DNA of 7,626 bases. Origin: Treponema sp. (GTDB lineage Bacteria > Spirochaetota > Spirochaetia > Treponematales > Treponemataceae). Shown piece after piece: positions 1-7,519 of the stretch. Position 1 is the stretch's first letter. The number at the start of each line of letters is the position of its first letter. The notes under the pieces were generated by a model. The model was not told the DNA's origin and did no database searches. It saw nothing but the letters and a program-made list of their open reading frames with translations. The DNA lies in assembly GCA_012513125.1 (NCBI GenBank), contig JAAZCS010000263.1, forward strand, positions 1-7,626. Reading direction: 5' to 3'. Made by a program: the position numbers and the translations under genes.

Positions 1-1299
1 ATTTCATGTAAACTATTTTCAGAAGAAACTAAATTTGAGTCAATAAGCGACATAAATTGGATTACAAAGGAAATCACTTCAAAAATCTCACTTGACACAA
101 AAACTGCAAAAATTGAAATGCCTTCTGGAAAAAAAAGTGCCTCTTTAGAAATAAAGACTAGAATGCCTCAATTAATTCAACCTTCTCTTCTTTCTCTTTT
201 TGTTGATTCAACAAAATCCATTTCAGATTCACTTCAATACGATTTTCTTTCACAAGTTCAGATAAATAACTTTATTTTGGACGGTCACAAAACTCCTGAT
301 GTATTTTCAACAGATACAAATAAAATAAAAACAAAAAATACTACAAATGTTCAAAATCTTTCTAAATTACTAATTAAACACGACAAAGCATTCTTACCAA
401 ATGAGCCAATAGACATTGTTCCGTCTCGTGCATATTCGGGAATTATTATTGATGCTCGAGGAAAATATCCAGTCCATGGGGAATATATAGAAAGCGAAGT
501 TTATCCATGTTTATTTCCAACAATTTGGGACGACGAAATGGAAGAAATTTTTGAAAAAACGATGACTAATCCATCAATTTCAAAAGAAAATGGAATTGCT
601 TCTTATCATTATTCTGACAACATTCAGGACTATGAAAATATTGTAGGCTCAGATCCGTTATACATTCGAGCAGTAGAAGTTTATGGCAGAAACAGAACAG
701 ATCCTCTAATTTCTAGGAAAGATGCATTAAAAATTTTAACAATAAAAGAAAATGTAAAGCTTATTGAACAAGGAAAAATAGTAATTCTGCTTGATAAAGA
801 AAATTTGATTTACACAATTAGTATTCCAGAAAAAGATCAAAACTATTATGCAAATCTTGGCAAAACAAAGCAATATTATTATGAAAATAAAGTTCCGGGT
901 GTTACTGTTTCAGACTCACCAAATGGAATTCTGTTTTCAGTTGATTTAAAATTTATACCAGATTCTCCAGAACTTCTTCCGTCTGAAATAGAGCGAATAC
1001 AATCTATCGCTGAGCAATTAAAATATTTGGTAATGGATGATAGCTATACAATTTTAATTGAAGGTCATACAGCTGATGTTGGAAAACCGACAGGACAATT
1101 GAACTTATCAATTGACAGAACAAGAACTGTTATGAACGAATTGATAAATGAAGGGCTTAACAGAAAACTTTTTTCATATAAGGGATATGGCGGAACAATG
1201 CCTGTTGCAACAAATGATACTGAAGAAGGCAGAGCACAAAACAGGCGTGTCGATATTACAGCAAGACCAAAAGCTACTTACATTCAGCGCGATTGGTAG
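1..1299 (+). CDS. OmpA-family envelope protein, 3' part (5' end outside window)
   Basis: The reading frame is open from base 1 to the TAG at 1297-1299, giving 432 residues. The first in-frame ATG (118) has no ribosome binding site and no signal peptide after it, and the 39 codons before it read as ordinary protein, so the gene starts left of the window. Residue numbers here count from base 1. Residues 146-154 read SGIIIDARG, followed by VHGEY and PCLFPTIWD. With 'PLYIRAVEVYGRN' and 'ISRKDALKIL' further on, this resembles a module I associate with LPP20/FlgT-like envelope proteins (from memory). Residues about 309-424 are an OmpA C-terminal domain: EGHTADVG (354-361), a LNLS..R helix, GYGGTMPVA, and EGRAQNRRVDI with NRRV at 414-417. 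The Asp in TADVG and the Arg pair in NRRV match the family's diaminopimelate-binding residues, so it probably anchors the outer membrane or periplasm to peptidoglycan. OmpA identity is firm; the N-terminal role is unknown. Confidence 0.88.
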   Translation: MSCKLFSEETKFESISDINWITKEITSKISLDTKTAKIEMPSGKKSASLEIKTRMPQLIQPSLLSLFVDSTKSISDSLQYDFLSQVQINNFILDGHKTPDVFSTDTNKIKTKNTTNVQNLSKLLIKHDKAFLPNEPIDIVPSRAYSGIIIDARGKYPVHGEYIESEVYPCLFPTIWDDEMEEIFEKTMTNPSISKENGIASYHYSDNIQDYENIVGSDPLYIRAVEVYGRNRTDPLISRKDALKILTIKENVKLIEQGKIVILLDKENLIYTISIPEKDQNYYANLGKTKQYYYENKVPGVTVSDSPNGILFSVDLKFIPDSPELLPSEIERIQSIAEQLKYLVMDDSYTILIEGHTADVGKPTGQLNLSIDRTRTVMNELINEGLNRKLFSYKGYGGTMPVATNDTEEGRAQNRRVDITARPKATYIQRDW

Positions 1300-1324
1300 A
1301 TAAACTTAAGAATTATCTTTTTTT
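1298..1324 (+). terminator. Possible weak intrinsic terminator of the OmpA-like gene
   Basis: AGATAA (1298-1303) pairs with TTATCT (1313-1318) around a 9-nt loop that contains CTTAAG. A run of seven T (1318-1324) follows. The position, right at the stop codon of the + strand gene, is right for a terminator. The stem has only one G-C pair, so it is weak and could arise by chance in AT-rich DNA. The complementary strand has no T run after the stem, so it would not serve the converging gene. Confidence 0.3.
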
Positions 1325-3270
1325 CTCTGTTTTTCTAAATACAACATTGAATCGGCTTCGGCTAAAAGAGATTGTAAGTTATATTGAAAATCTTCATTAG
1401 GATATATACAAGTTCCAAGACTTATTGATAGTTTATATTTTGAATCATTATTTATAGACCATTTTTGGCATTCATTATCAATAGATTTCTTAATTCTGTT
1501 AAAATATTTTATATCCAAACCAGGGCAAACTACGGCAAATTCATCACCGCCAATTCTTGCAACTATATCATTGGAACGAAATTGTTTCTTTAATATTTGA
1601 GCTTCAGCGATAATAGCTTTATCACCTTCTTTATGACCAAAACTATCATTTATTTTTTTTAGCCCATCCATATCACAATAAACTATTAATCCAGTCTGCC
1701 CCATTGAAGAAGCAAAATCTAGAGTCTTCTTACCTAAGTCAAAAAAACCACGTCTATTTGTAATTGAAGTTAAATCATCTGTGCAGATTATATTTCCCAA
1801 TAATTTATTATTCTTGATTATTTTATCATTTTCTTTTTGAGCTTCTTCATTAGCCACATATGAAGCAATTAATGAACTGATTGATGTTGTAATAACCTCA
1901 TAAATTGAATCGTCCATTTCTGATCGTCTAACTAAAAAATATCCATATTGCATTGTCTTATAAAAAAGAGGAAGCACCAATATTCCCTTATTATTTGAAC
2001 AAATAATTCCGTCTGGTATCATTGTATCATTTGGATTAAAAAACATTTTTTTTGTAGAAGAATTAATCTCATTTTGCAATACATCATCAAAGGCTAAAAA
2101 AACATATGCTTTTTTTGGAAGATTAAAATAATCAAATACTTTAATTTTTTCAATAGGTTTTAGATAGATTACAATACTGGCAGCTTTGATATCAAATGCC
2201 TTTAACTGTTTTTCCAAATCATTTATAATTTGTGCAGCATTATTCTTATTCTCTATGGAAGTATACATCAGCATTGCTTGAAACAATCTTGTAGATTTCA
2301 TATACCAATCAGAAACTGTATATGTATTCTTACTGTTATCAATCGGATTAACTTCTATAGAAACATCTTCATCATTAATATATTTATCCTTAAATTCAGA
2401 TGCTCTTGTTGATTGTCTGAACACTGCTTTTGCTTTTACAACTTGAACAGGAGGAACTTTTTTCTTATTTAACAACTCATCAATAGTGTCAGCTGCAACA
2501 CGACCTTGTTCTTGTAATGACTGAGAAATAGTTGAGAGACTCGGAATTGAGAATGAAGATGGGGATAAATTATCAAAACCGACAATAACCAAATCGTTTG
2601 GGACAGATATTCCTTTTGAATTAACAAAATAGATGCATGCAAAAGCCATATCATCGTTTAAGGCTATTACTGCATCAAAATCGAAAGCGGATTTTTCTGC
2701 ATAATATTTATTTAACAGCTCTATTGTTCCAGAATAATTGAAATCAGAATACAAAACTGTAACTGAAGAAAAATCAATTCCGCTTTCTTCAATAACTGAC
2801 TTTACAACTTCCATTCGCTCTATAACTTCTACAGATATAGAATTAACACCAATAACAGCAATCTTTTTAGCTTTATTATCAATAACTACATGTTTGATTA
2901 ACTTACTATATGCATCTTTAAAATCCACAATTATTGAAGGAACATTTTTCAAAGATGTAGAAATACTAACTAATGGCAAAGATTTATAAGTTTTTATAAA
3001 AGATTCAAAATCGTTTTTTGATAAATAACGCATCAATGAACCTGATATAAGAATGATTCCGTCAATATTATTCTTAGTAACAAATACATTTATAGACATG
3101 AATTGATAACCAAAAGTATCTTTTTGATCATTTGGACTACCAATGTGAAAAATAAAAAGATCCATGTCTTTTTCTGATATTCTTTGAGAAATGCTTTTTA
3201 TTAAGAAATTAACATACTCTGAATATAGATAATCTATAACTAAAGCAATTCTTTTTTTAGATTTTGTCAT
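1306..3270 (-). CDS. LacI-type sensor / GGDEF diguanylate cyclase 'A' with intact inhibitory site
   Basis: This 654-residue cytosolic protein is predicted to make c-di-GMP from two GTP in response to a small ligand. Residues 5-292 are a LacI/periplasmic-binding fold: IALVIDYLYSEYVNFL, DGIILISG, ALNDDMAFA, VIVGFDNLSPSSF, then SLSTISQSLQEQGR and a final FRQSTR. The usual N-terminal HTH is missing, so it is not a DNA-binding repressor. Residues 318-475 form a middle domain shared with cyclase B and of GAF-like size (LVLPLFYKTMQYGYFLVRR). A charged helical linker (475-495) leads to the GGDEF domain (497-650): DDLTSITNRRGFF, CDMDGLKKINDSFGHKEGD (metal Asp533, guanine-selecting Asp550), ARIGGDEF (574-578) and ADSMLYLEK. 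RSND (565-568) lies five residues before GGDEF, the classic I-site for product inhibition. No signal peptide or membrane segment is seen. The gene lies 61 bp after the helicase gene and converges with the OmpA-like gene. The ligand is unknown; a sugar is the family default. Confidence 0.92.
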   Translation of the reverse strand: MTKSKKRIALVIDYLYSEYVNFLIKSISQRISEKDMDLFIFHIGSPNDQKDTFGYQFMSINVFVTKNNIDGIILISGSLMRYLSKNDFESFIKTYKSLPLVSISTSLKNVPSIIVDFKDAYSKLIKHVVIDNKAKKIAVIGVNSISVEVIERMEVVKSVIEESGIDFSSVTVLYSDFNYSGTIELLNKYYAEKSAFDFDAVIALNDDMAFACIYFVNSKGISVPNDLVIVGFDNLSPSSFSIPSLSTISQSLQEQGRVAADTIDELLNKKKVPPVQVVKAKAVFRQSTRASEFKDKYINDEDVSIEVNPIDNSKNTYTVSDWYMKSTRLFQAMLMYTSIENKNNAAQIINDLEKQLKAFDIKAASIVIYLKPIEKIKVFDYFNLPKKAYVFLAFDDVLQNEINSSTKKMFFNPNDTMIPDGIICSNNKGILVLPLFYKTMQYGYFLVRRSEMDDSIYEVITTSISSLIASYVANEEAQKENDKIIKNNKLLGNIICTDDLTSITNRRGFFDLGKKTLDFASSMGQTGLIVYCDMDGLKKINDSFGHKEGDKAIIAEAQILKKQFRSNDIVARIGGDEFAVVCPGLDIKYFNRIKKSIDNECQKWSINNDSKYKLSISLGTCIYPNEDFQYNLQSLLAEADSMLYLEKQRKKDNS

Positions 3271-3276
3271 TTAATT

Positions 3277-3287
3277 TCCCATCCACC
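3277..3287 (-). promoter_or_regulatory. Ribosome binding site of cyclase A
   Basis: On the minus strand, GGTGGATGGGA precedes the ATG at 3270 by 6 nt. This G-rich patch stands out in AT-rich DNA. The ATG inside it runs into TAA after three codons, so it is not a competing start. This supports 3270 as the start. Confidence 0.6.
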
Positions 3288-3331
3288 ATATTTTTAATTA
3301 CATATAAAATTTAAACTTTTAGTAAATCATC

Positions 3332-5518
3332 TCACTTTTCCTTAATAATAACCAGATTATTTTTTTGATATTCAGGTAAAAATTTTGTTATTTTTCCATT
3401 TTCAAACTGAACATCAATTACAAATTCCCCATCAACTAATCTTCTGTTTGTTATAAACCCATATCCATAATCATCGTGAAATATTTTTGTTCCTTTCTGC
3501 CATTTCTCTGCAATTTCATCTTTTTCACCAAATTGAGAATTTATAGTGGTAGTACCAGTGTTGTTTACATCACGAAATCCGTATGGAACAGTACCTATCA
3601 CTTTATATGCAGAATATGATTCCTTTATAAACATACTTGGCTTCATTTGTGTGAATTTTCCATACATAAAACGAGAAGTAACGGATGTTATATATAATTC
3701 ATTTTTTGCTCTGGTAATTCCAACGTAGAACAATCTTCTCTCTTCTTCTAAATCAGCCCCAGTTTTTCCCGCTCTCGGAAAAATTCCATCTTCTAGACCA
3801 GTTATTATTACCTTATTAAATTCCAATCCCTTAGTATTGTGAAGGGTAATCAATGTGACATATTTTTTACCCTGATTTTCATTTTCATTCTGTAAATCAA
3901 GAGCTTGTTCCAAATTTATGGAATCAAGAAACGACATTAATCCATCCAATGAATCATCAAAACTTGCTGCACTATTTGCCAATTCTTGTAAGTTTGCAAC
4001 TTTCTGAGTATTATCATTGCTATCAACATCCTTATAATATTCATCTAAAGAAAATTCATGAATCAATAAAGCAATTAAATCTGAGAGCTTATTGCCTTTT
4101 GAAAGATTTTGAAGAATTTTTTCATATGATTTACAAAAAGAATCAATATTTTCTTTAGCTTTTTTTGATAAAGACAAATCATCTCGGCTACAAGTTTCAA
4201 TTATACTTTGCAATTTTTCACCAGACATTGCTTTTTCAATTATTTTATCTTGAGTTTTGTCACCAATTCCTCGTGAAGGCTTATTGATTACGCGTCTAAA
4301 ATAAATTTCATCTTTTGGGTTTACAATTAAAGATAAATATGACAATGCATCCTTAACTTCTTCCCTTTCATAAAATTTCATAGAACCTACTACAGCGTAA
4401 GGAATCTTTCTTTTAACCAATTCCTTTTCAAAGCTTAAAGATTGTGCATTTGTTCTATATAAAATTGCCCAATCATCATAATTACCGCCATTCATAGTTG
4501 ATTTTTGAATTAAATCCGCAGCAAATTCAGCTTCTCTATTTTGATCTTGTAAGAATGCTAAAACAGGATTTCCACCCTCGCCTCTTGCGGCAATAAGTGT
4601 TTTTCCAAGCCTATCCTCATTATGTTGAACAACCAGACTTGCTGCATTCAAAATTTTTGACGTAGAACGATAATTTAGTTCAAGTTTAATGATGTCCGTA
4701 TCTATAAATTCTTTTGGAAAAGAGAGAATATTCTGAACTTCAGCACCTCTAAAATGATAAATTGACTGATCATCATCACCTACTACACAAACATAAGTGT
4801 TAGTTTTTTCTTCCAAACCAGATAATTTTTTCAATAATTTGTATTGTGCTATATTTGAATCCTGGTATTCATAAACCATTATCACCTTAAATCTGTCATG
4901 AATCTTTGATGCCAAATACGGATTTTCATCCATTATCAAAACGGGCATCATAATTAAATCTCCAAAATCAACGTTACCTGTAGCTCGCAATCTATTTTGA
5001 TATTGTTTATATATGTCGTTTAAATCAAATTCAGATGCGATAAAACTCAAGTCATCTTCAGGAGAAAGACAATAATCTTTTGCCAATGATATTTGATGAG
5101 CTGCCAATTTTGCTTCTTTTATTGAGAGAGACGGAATCGATTTTCTAATTAACACCTGCATATCTTGATCATCATAAACGGTGAAATTTGAATCAAAACC
5201 TATTGTATTTGAAAATTTTCGCAAAAACCACGAACCGAAAGAATGGAATGTTCTAATCTGACTCAATTCCGCTCTCTGTTCAATGGATACTGCCCTTTCT
5301 TTCATTTCATTTGCAGCTTTTTTTGTAAAAGTCACAGCTAAAATTGATTGAGGGCTAACGTTCTGTGTATTTATTAGATATGCTAATTTTGTTGTTATTA
5401 CTCTTGTTTTTCCAGAACCGGCACCAGCGAGAATCAGTAAAGATTTTCCTTGATGAACTACGGCTTCACGTTGCTTATCGTTTAAAACTTCTAAATATTC
5501 ATCAAATTCATCATTCAT
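3332..5518 (-). CDS. UvrD/PcrA-type SF1A DNA helicase with altered Walker B motif
   Basis: This 728-residue protein has the normal length of UvrD/PcrA, the ATP-driven 3'-5' DNA helicases of excision and mismatch repair. Motifs in order: Q-motif LNDKQREAV (Gln16), Walker A AGAGSGKT (31-38), Ia TFTKKAANEM, Ib RTFHSF, II VYEYQD (215-220), III VVGDDDQSIYHFRGAE (Gln251, Arg257), IV LELNYRST (Arg284), V TLHNTKGLEF, and VI EEERRLFYVGITRAK (Arg603). The C-terminal 55 residues (KIFHDDYGYGFITN and after) match the UvrD/PcrA tail that forms a small Tudor-like, RNA-polymerase-contacting domain. The oddity is residue 216: family members have DE(Y/F)QD in motif II, and here the Mg-coordinating Asp is Tyr (codon TAT at 4873-4871, one base from GAT). 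ATPase activity is therefore doubtful unless this is a sequence error. The start is set by standard family spacing to the Q-motif; it overlaps the end of cyclase B by 8 bp, which suggests translational coupling. PcrA and UvrD cannot be told apart here, so no symbol is given. Confidence 0.95.
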   Translation of the reverse strand: MNDEFDEYLEVLNDKQREAVVHQGKSLLILAGAGSGKTRVITTKLAYLINTQNVSPQSILAVTFTKKAANEMKERAVSIEQRAELSQIRTFHSFGSWFLRKFSNTIGFDSNFTVYDDQDMQVLIRKSIPSLSIKEAKLAAHQISLAKDYCLSPEDDLSFIASEFDLNDIYKQYQNRLRATGNVDFGDLIMMPVLIMDENPYLASKIHDRFKVIMVYEYQDSNIAQYKLLKKLSGLEEKTNTYVCVVGDDDQSIYHFRGAEVQNILSFPKEFIDTDIIKLELNYRSTSKILNAASLVVQHNEDRLGKTLIAARGEGGNPVLAFLQDQNREAEFAADLIQKSTMNGGNYDDWAILYRTNAQSLSFEKELVKRKIPYAVVGSMKFYEREEVKDALSYLSLIVNPKDEIYFRRVINKPSRGIGDKTQDKIIEKAMSGEKLQSIIETCSRDDLSLSKKAKENIDSFCKSYEKILQNLSKGNKLSDLIALLIHEFSLDEYYKDVDSNDNTQKVANLQELANSAASFDDSLDGLMSFLDSINLEQALDLQNENENQGKKYVTLITLHNTKGLEFNKVIITGLEDGIFPRAGKTGADLEEERRLFYVGITRAKNELYITSVTSRFMYGKFTQMKPSMFIKESYSAYKVIGTVPYGFRDVNNTGTTTINSQFGEKDEIAEKWQKGTKIFHDDYGYGFITNRRLVDGEFVIDVQFENGKITKFLPEYQKNNLVIIKEK
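5511..5518 (-). other. 8-bp stop/start overlap of cyclase B and helicase
   Basis: The minus strand reads ATGAATGA: the helicase ATG (5518-5516) comes before the cyclase B stop TGA (5513-5511) in a different frame. Only a poor Shine-Dalgarno (GGA inside TGGATATCCA, 5521-5530) precedes the helicase ATG. Helicase translation therefore likely depends on ribosomes finishing cyclase B. Confidence 0.75.
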
Positions 5519-7484
5519 AATGGATATCCAATCTTCTGTTCATGTGCTTAATCTGTTTTTCTTTGTATAAATTTTTATCTGCTTCTTTCAATAAAATTTT
5601 CAAATCTGTTGATAAAGACAAATCTGCATATCCAAGACTAATTGATAAAACAAATGGAAGATTTTTTTCTTTAGAAATTCTTTTATTTTCTTCATCAATT
5701 CTTTGTTTTAGATTTTCAAAATTAGAAATATCAAAATACAAAGCAACAATTCCAAATTCATCACCGCTTAATCTACCGACAATATCTTTTTCATTAAATA
5801 CTGTTTTAAGCACCGACGCTTGAAGTTTTATTGCTTTATCACCAACAGAATGTCCATATTTATCATTAATTGCTTTCAATCCATCCATATCCGCAAAAAA
5901 TATATATCCTGCTGTATTCAATTCCTGCATTATATCTAAATTTTGTTGACCTATATCGAGGAATCCTCTTCTGTTTAAAATTTTTGTAAGCTCATCAGTA
6001 TGGGTTTGAAGTTGTAAATCGATATTTTTTTCCATCAAAGAATTCTTTTCAGCCATAATTTTTTCTGTTTGAATAATTTTATCTGTATACTCATACGCTT
6101 GCGAAATATCTTTAAACAATATCTTTAAATAGACTTCATAATTTGCAAATTTAGTATTTTTCATTTTGCATGAAATAAAACCATAGTTCATTTCACCAGA
6201 AAAAATTGGTTGTATAATAAAATTTCCCTTTTCATTATTACAACATGAAGACAACAATTCCTTAGTTTTTACATAAATACCAGGTCTAAATTCACTTTTA
6301 TTGGTGTTTTCATTATCATACATATATAGTTCAATTGTATCAGGGAAGGTAAACTTTCTTTCATAATCTGCATATACAGGTTCTTTGTACAAATAAACAT
6401 ACATCTCAGACATTTCACATTGTTCAATTATAAATTTCATTTTGAAATGGAATTGTCTAAGTGTATTTGAACTTCTAAGAATATCTATCAATCTCATCAA
6501 GTTATTTTTTTCATCTAAATTAGTCAGATAATTTTCAAAGCTATTTGCAATCTGATTTTCTTTACAAGTTTTTCGACATTCATTTTTGTATATTTCTGAT
6601 AAATTTGATTCTTTTATGCATCCACAAGATTGTCTATATTTTATTACTAAATCATTGTAAATATTTTTATCAACTTTTACACCATTAATTATCTGTTCTG
6701 CTATTCTCGCTGTTTTACAACCTTCTTCAAAAAAATCCTGATTTACTGTTGAAAGTTTTGGTGCTGAATATCTTGTAATAAGTGCATCATCAAACCCAAT
6801 TACCTTTACGTCCTTTGGTATTTTTACATTCAATTCTTTCAACACACTAATAGCACCTATTGCCATGTAGTCATTTGATGAAACAATTGCGTCAAAATTT
6901 ACATCTTCCGCTTTCTCAAATCTCTCTCTTATTGCACTTTCTCCGCCAGCAATAGTAAATTGTCCTTCATAAATCAAATCAGAATAAAATGTCAAACCAT
7001 TATTTTTTAGAGCTTCCTTAAAAAATTCAAATCTTTCTTTAGCCTCTGGAGAACCAGTGCCTACTGCAGACAAAAAAGCTATTTTTTTACAATGATGAAT
7101 TTTTTTTAAGTGATGAACTATTTCATTGTAAATATTCTTGCAATTAATACGGATTGAATATGAATTAGGAAGTTTTAAATCTACTGCGATAGAAATAATT
7201 GGTTTACTTGTTGAATTTTTTAATATGTTTATAAAATCAGACTCTGGGATAATCGAACAGTATGCACCAGAAAATACTATTATAATATCAATATCATCAA
7301 TATCAATTAGATTCATTCCAGCCCAATATTGACAATCAATAGGATTGATACTGTATTTTCCATATTTTGTTTGTAGTATTATTAGTTGAACATCTTTATC
7401 TTTAAAATAATCTGTTACACCCTGCAATAAACTATAGCAATATTCAATTGTAAAAGAAGGAACCAAAACAGCCACTCTTTTCAT
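5511..7484 (-). CDS. LacI-type sensor / GGDEF-family cyclase 'B' with SGDEF motif and no inhibitory site
   Basis: This 657-residue paralog of cyclase A has the same layout. Residues 1-292 are a HTH-less LacI/periplasmic-binding domain: RVAVLVPSFTIEYCYSLLQG, DIIIVFSGAY, SSNDYMAIGA, VIGFDDALITRYSAPKLSTV, ending YRQSCGC. Residues 313-470 are the middle domain (FIIQPIFSGEMNYGFI), followed by a helical linker (about 470-495). The GGDEF domain (497-650) has DELTKILNRRGFL, ADMDGLKAINDKYGHSVGD (metal Asp532, guanine-selecting Asp549), RLSGDEF (SGDEF 573-577) and EADKNLYKEKQ. The first Gly of GGDEF is Ser; some natural SGDEF or AGDEF proteins are known to be active, and the metal and catalytic Asp-Glu are kept, so activity is likely but not certain. 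The I-site place holds NEKD (564-567) in place of RxxD, so product inhibition there should be lost. Cysteines 287, 289, 303 and 307 cluster just after the sensor. The protein is cytosolic by sequence. It is probably first of a run with the helicase and cyclase A. Confidence 0.92.
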   Translation of the reverse strand: MKRVAVLVPSFTIEYCYSLLQGVTDYFKDKDVQLIILQTKYGKYSINPIDCQYWAGMNLIDIDDIDIIIVFSGAYCSIIPESDFINILKNSTSKPIISIAVDLKLPNSYSIRINCKNIYNEIVHHLKKIHHCKKIAFLSAVGTGSPEAKERFEFFKEALKNNGLTFYSDLIYEGQFTIAGGESAIRERFEKAEDVNFDAIVSSNDYMAIGAISVLKELNVKIPKDVKVIGFDDALITRYSAPKLSTVNQDFFEEGCKTARIAEQIINGVKVDKNIYNDLVIKYRQSCGCIKESNLSEIYKNECRKTCKENQIANSFENYLTNLDEKNNLMRLIDILRSSNTLRQFHFKMKFIIEQCEMSEMYVYLYKEPVYADYERKFTFPDTIELYMYDNENTNKSEFRPGIYVKTKELLSSCCNNEKGNFIIQPIFSGEMNYGFISCKMKNTKFANYEVYLKILFKDISQAYEYTDKIIQTEKIMAEKNSLMEKNIDLQLQTHTDELTKILNRRGFLDIGQQNLDIMQELNTAGYIFFADMDGLKAINDKYGHSVGDKAIKLQASVLKTVFNEKDIVGRLSGDEFGIVALYFDISNFENLKQRIDEENKRISKEKNLPFVLSISLGYADLSLSTDLKILLKEADKNLYKEKQIKHMNRRLDIHYE

Positions 7485-7490
7485 TACTTT

Positions 7491-7495
7491 TCCCC
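7491..7495 (-). promoter_or_regulatory. Ribosome binding site of cyclase B
   Basis: GGGGA on the minus strand sits 6 nt before the ATG at 7484, in otherwise A-rich sequence. The patch and spacing match those of cyclase A (GGGA, 6 nt). It fixes the start, which also puts MKRVAVLVPS at the normal beginning of a periplasmic-binding fold. Confidence 0.65.
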
Positions 7496-7519
7496 AATTT
7501 TTTTATTTTTAAATCTTTT

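Noticed and set aside
118..1299. ATG at 118 as the start of the OmpA-like gene
   Set aside because: No Shine-Dalgarno precedes it, no signal peptide follows, and the frame stays open with protein-like codons back to base 1. An exported OmpA protein needs a signal sequence, so the start is further left.
2230..2412. Short ORFs lying inside the three large genes (2230-2412 +, 2469-2654 -, 2738-2989 +, 3546-3728 +, 3949-4158 +, 5542-5823 +, 7138-7332 +)
   Set aside because: All fall within clearly assigned coding regions in another frame or strand, have no family features, and lack ribosome binding sites tied to their starts. They are shadow frames.
1306..3270. Classical LacI-family transcriptional repressor
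   Set aside because: The N-terminal HTH is absent; the protein starts at the ligand-binding fold and ends in a GGDEF domain.
3271..3331. Promoter or terminator between the helicase and cyclase A
   Set aside because: TTTACT and TATGTA at about 16 nt spacing can be picked out, but both are weak; no G-C stem with a T run is present. The spacing allows read-through.
5521..5530. 10-bp palindrome TGGATATCCA just before the helicase start
   Set aside because: It encodes the last codons of cyclase B and has no flanking symmetry or second copy that would suggest an operator. Chance is sufficient.
3332..7484. A defence system built on a UvrD-like helicase (Gabija type) or on cyclic nucleotides (CBASS type)
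   Set aside because: No GajA-like nuclease, CD-NTase, effector or Cap gene is present. The helicase has the housekeeping UvrD/PcrA length and C-terminal tail, and GGDEF is a different fold from CD-NTases.
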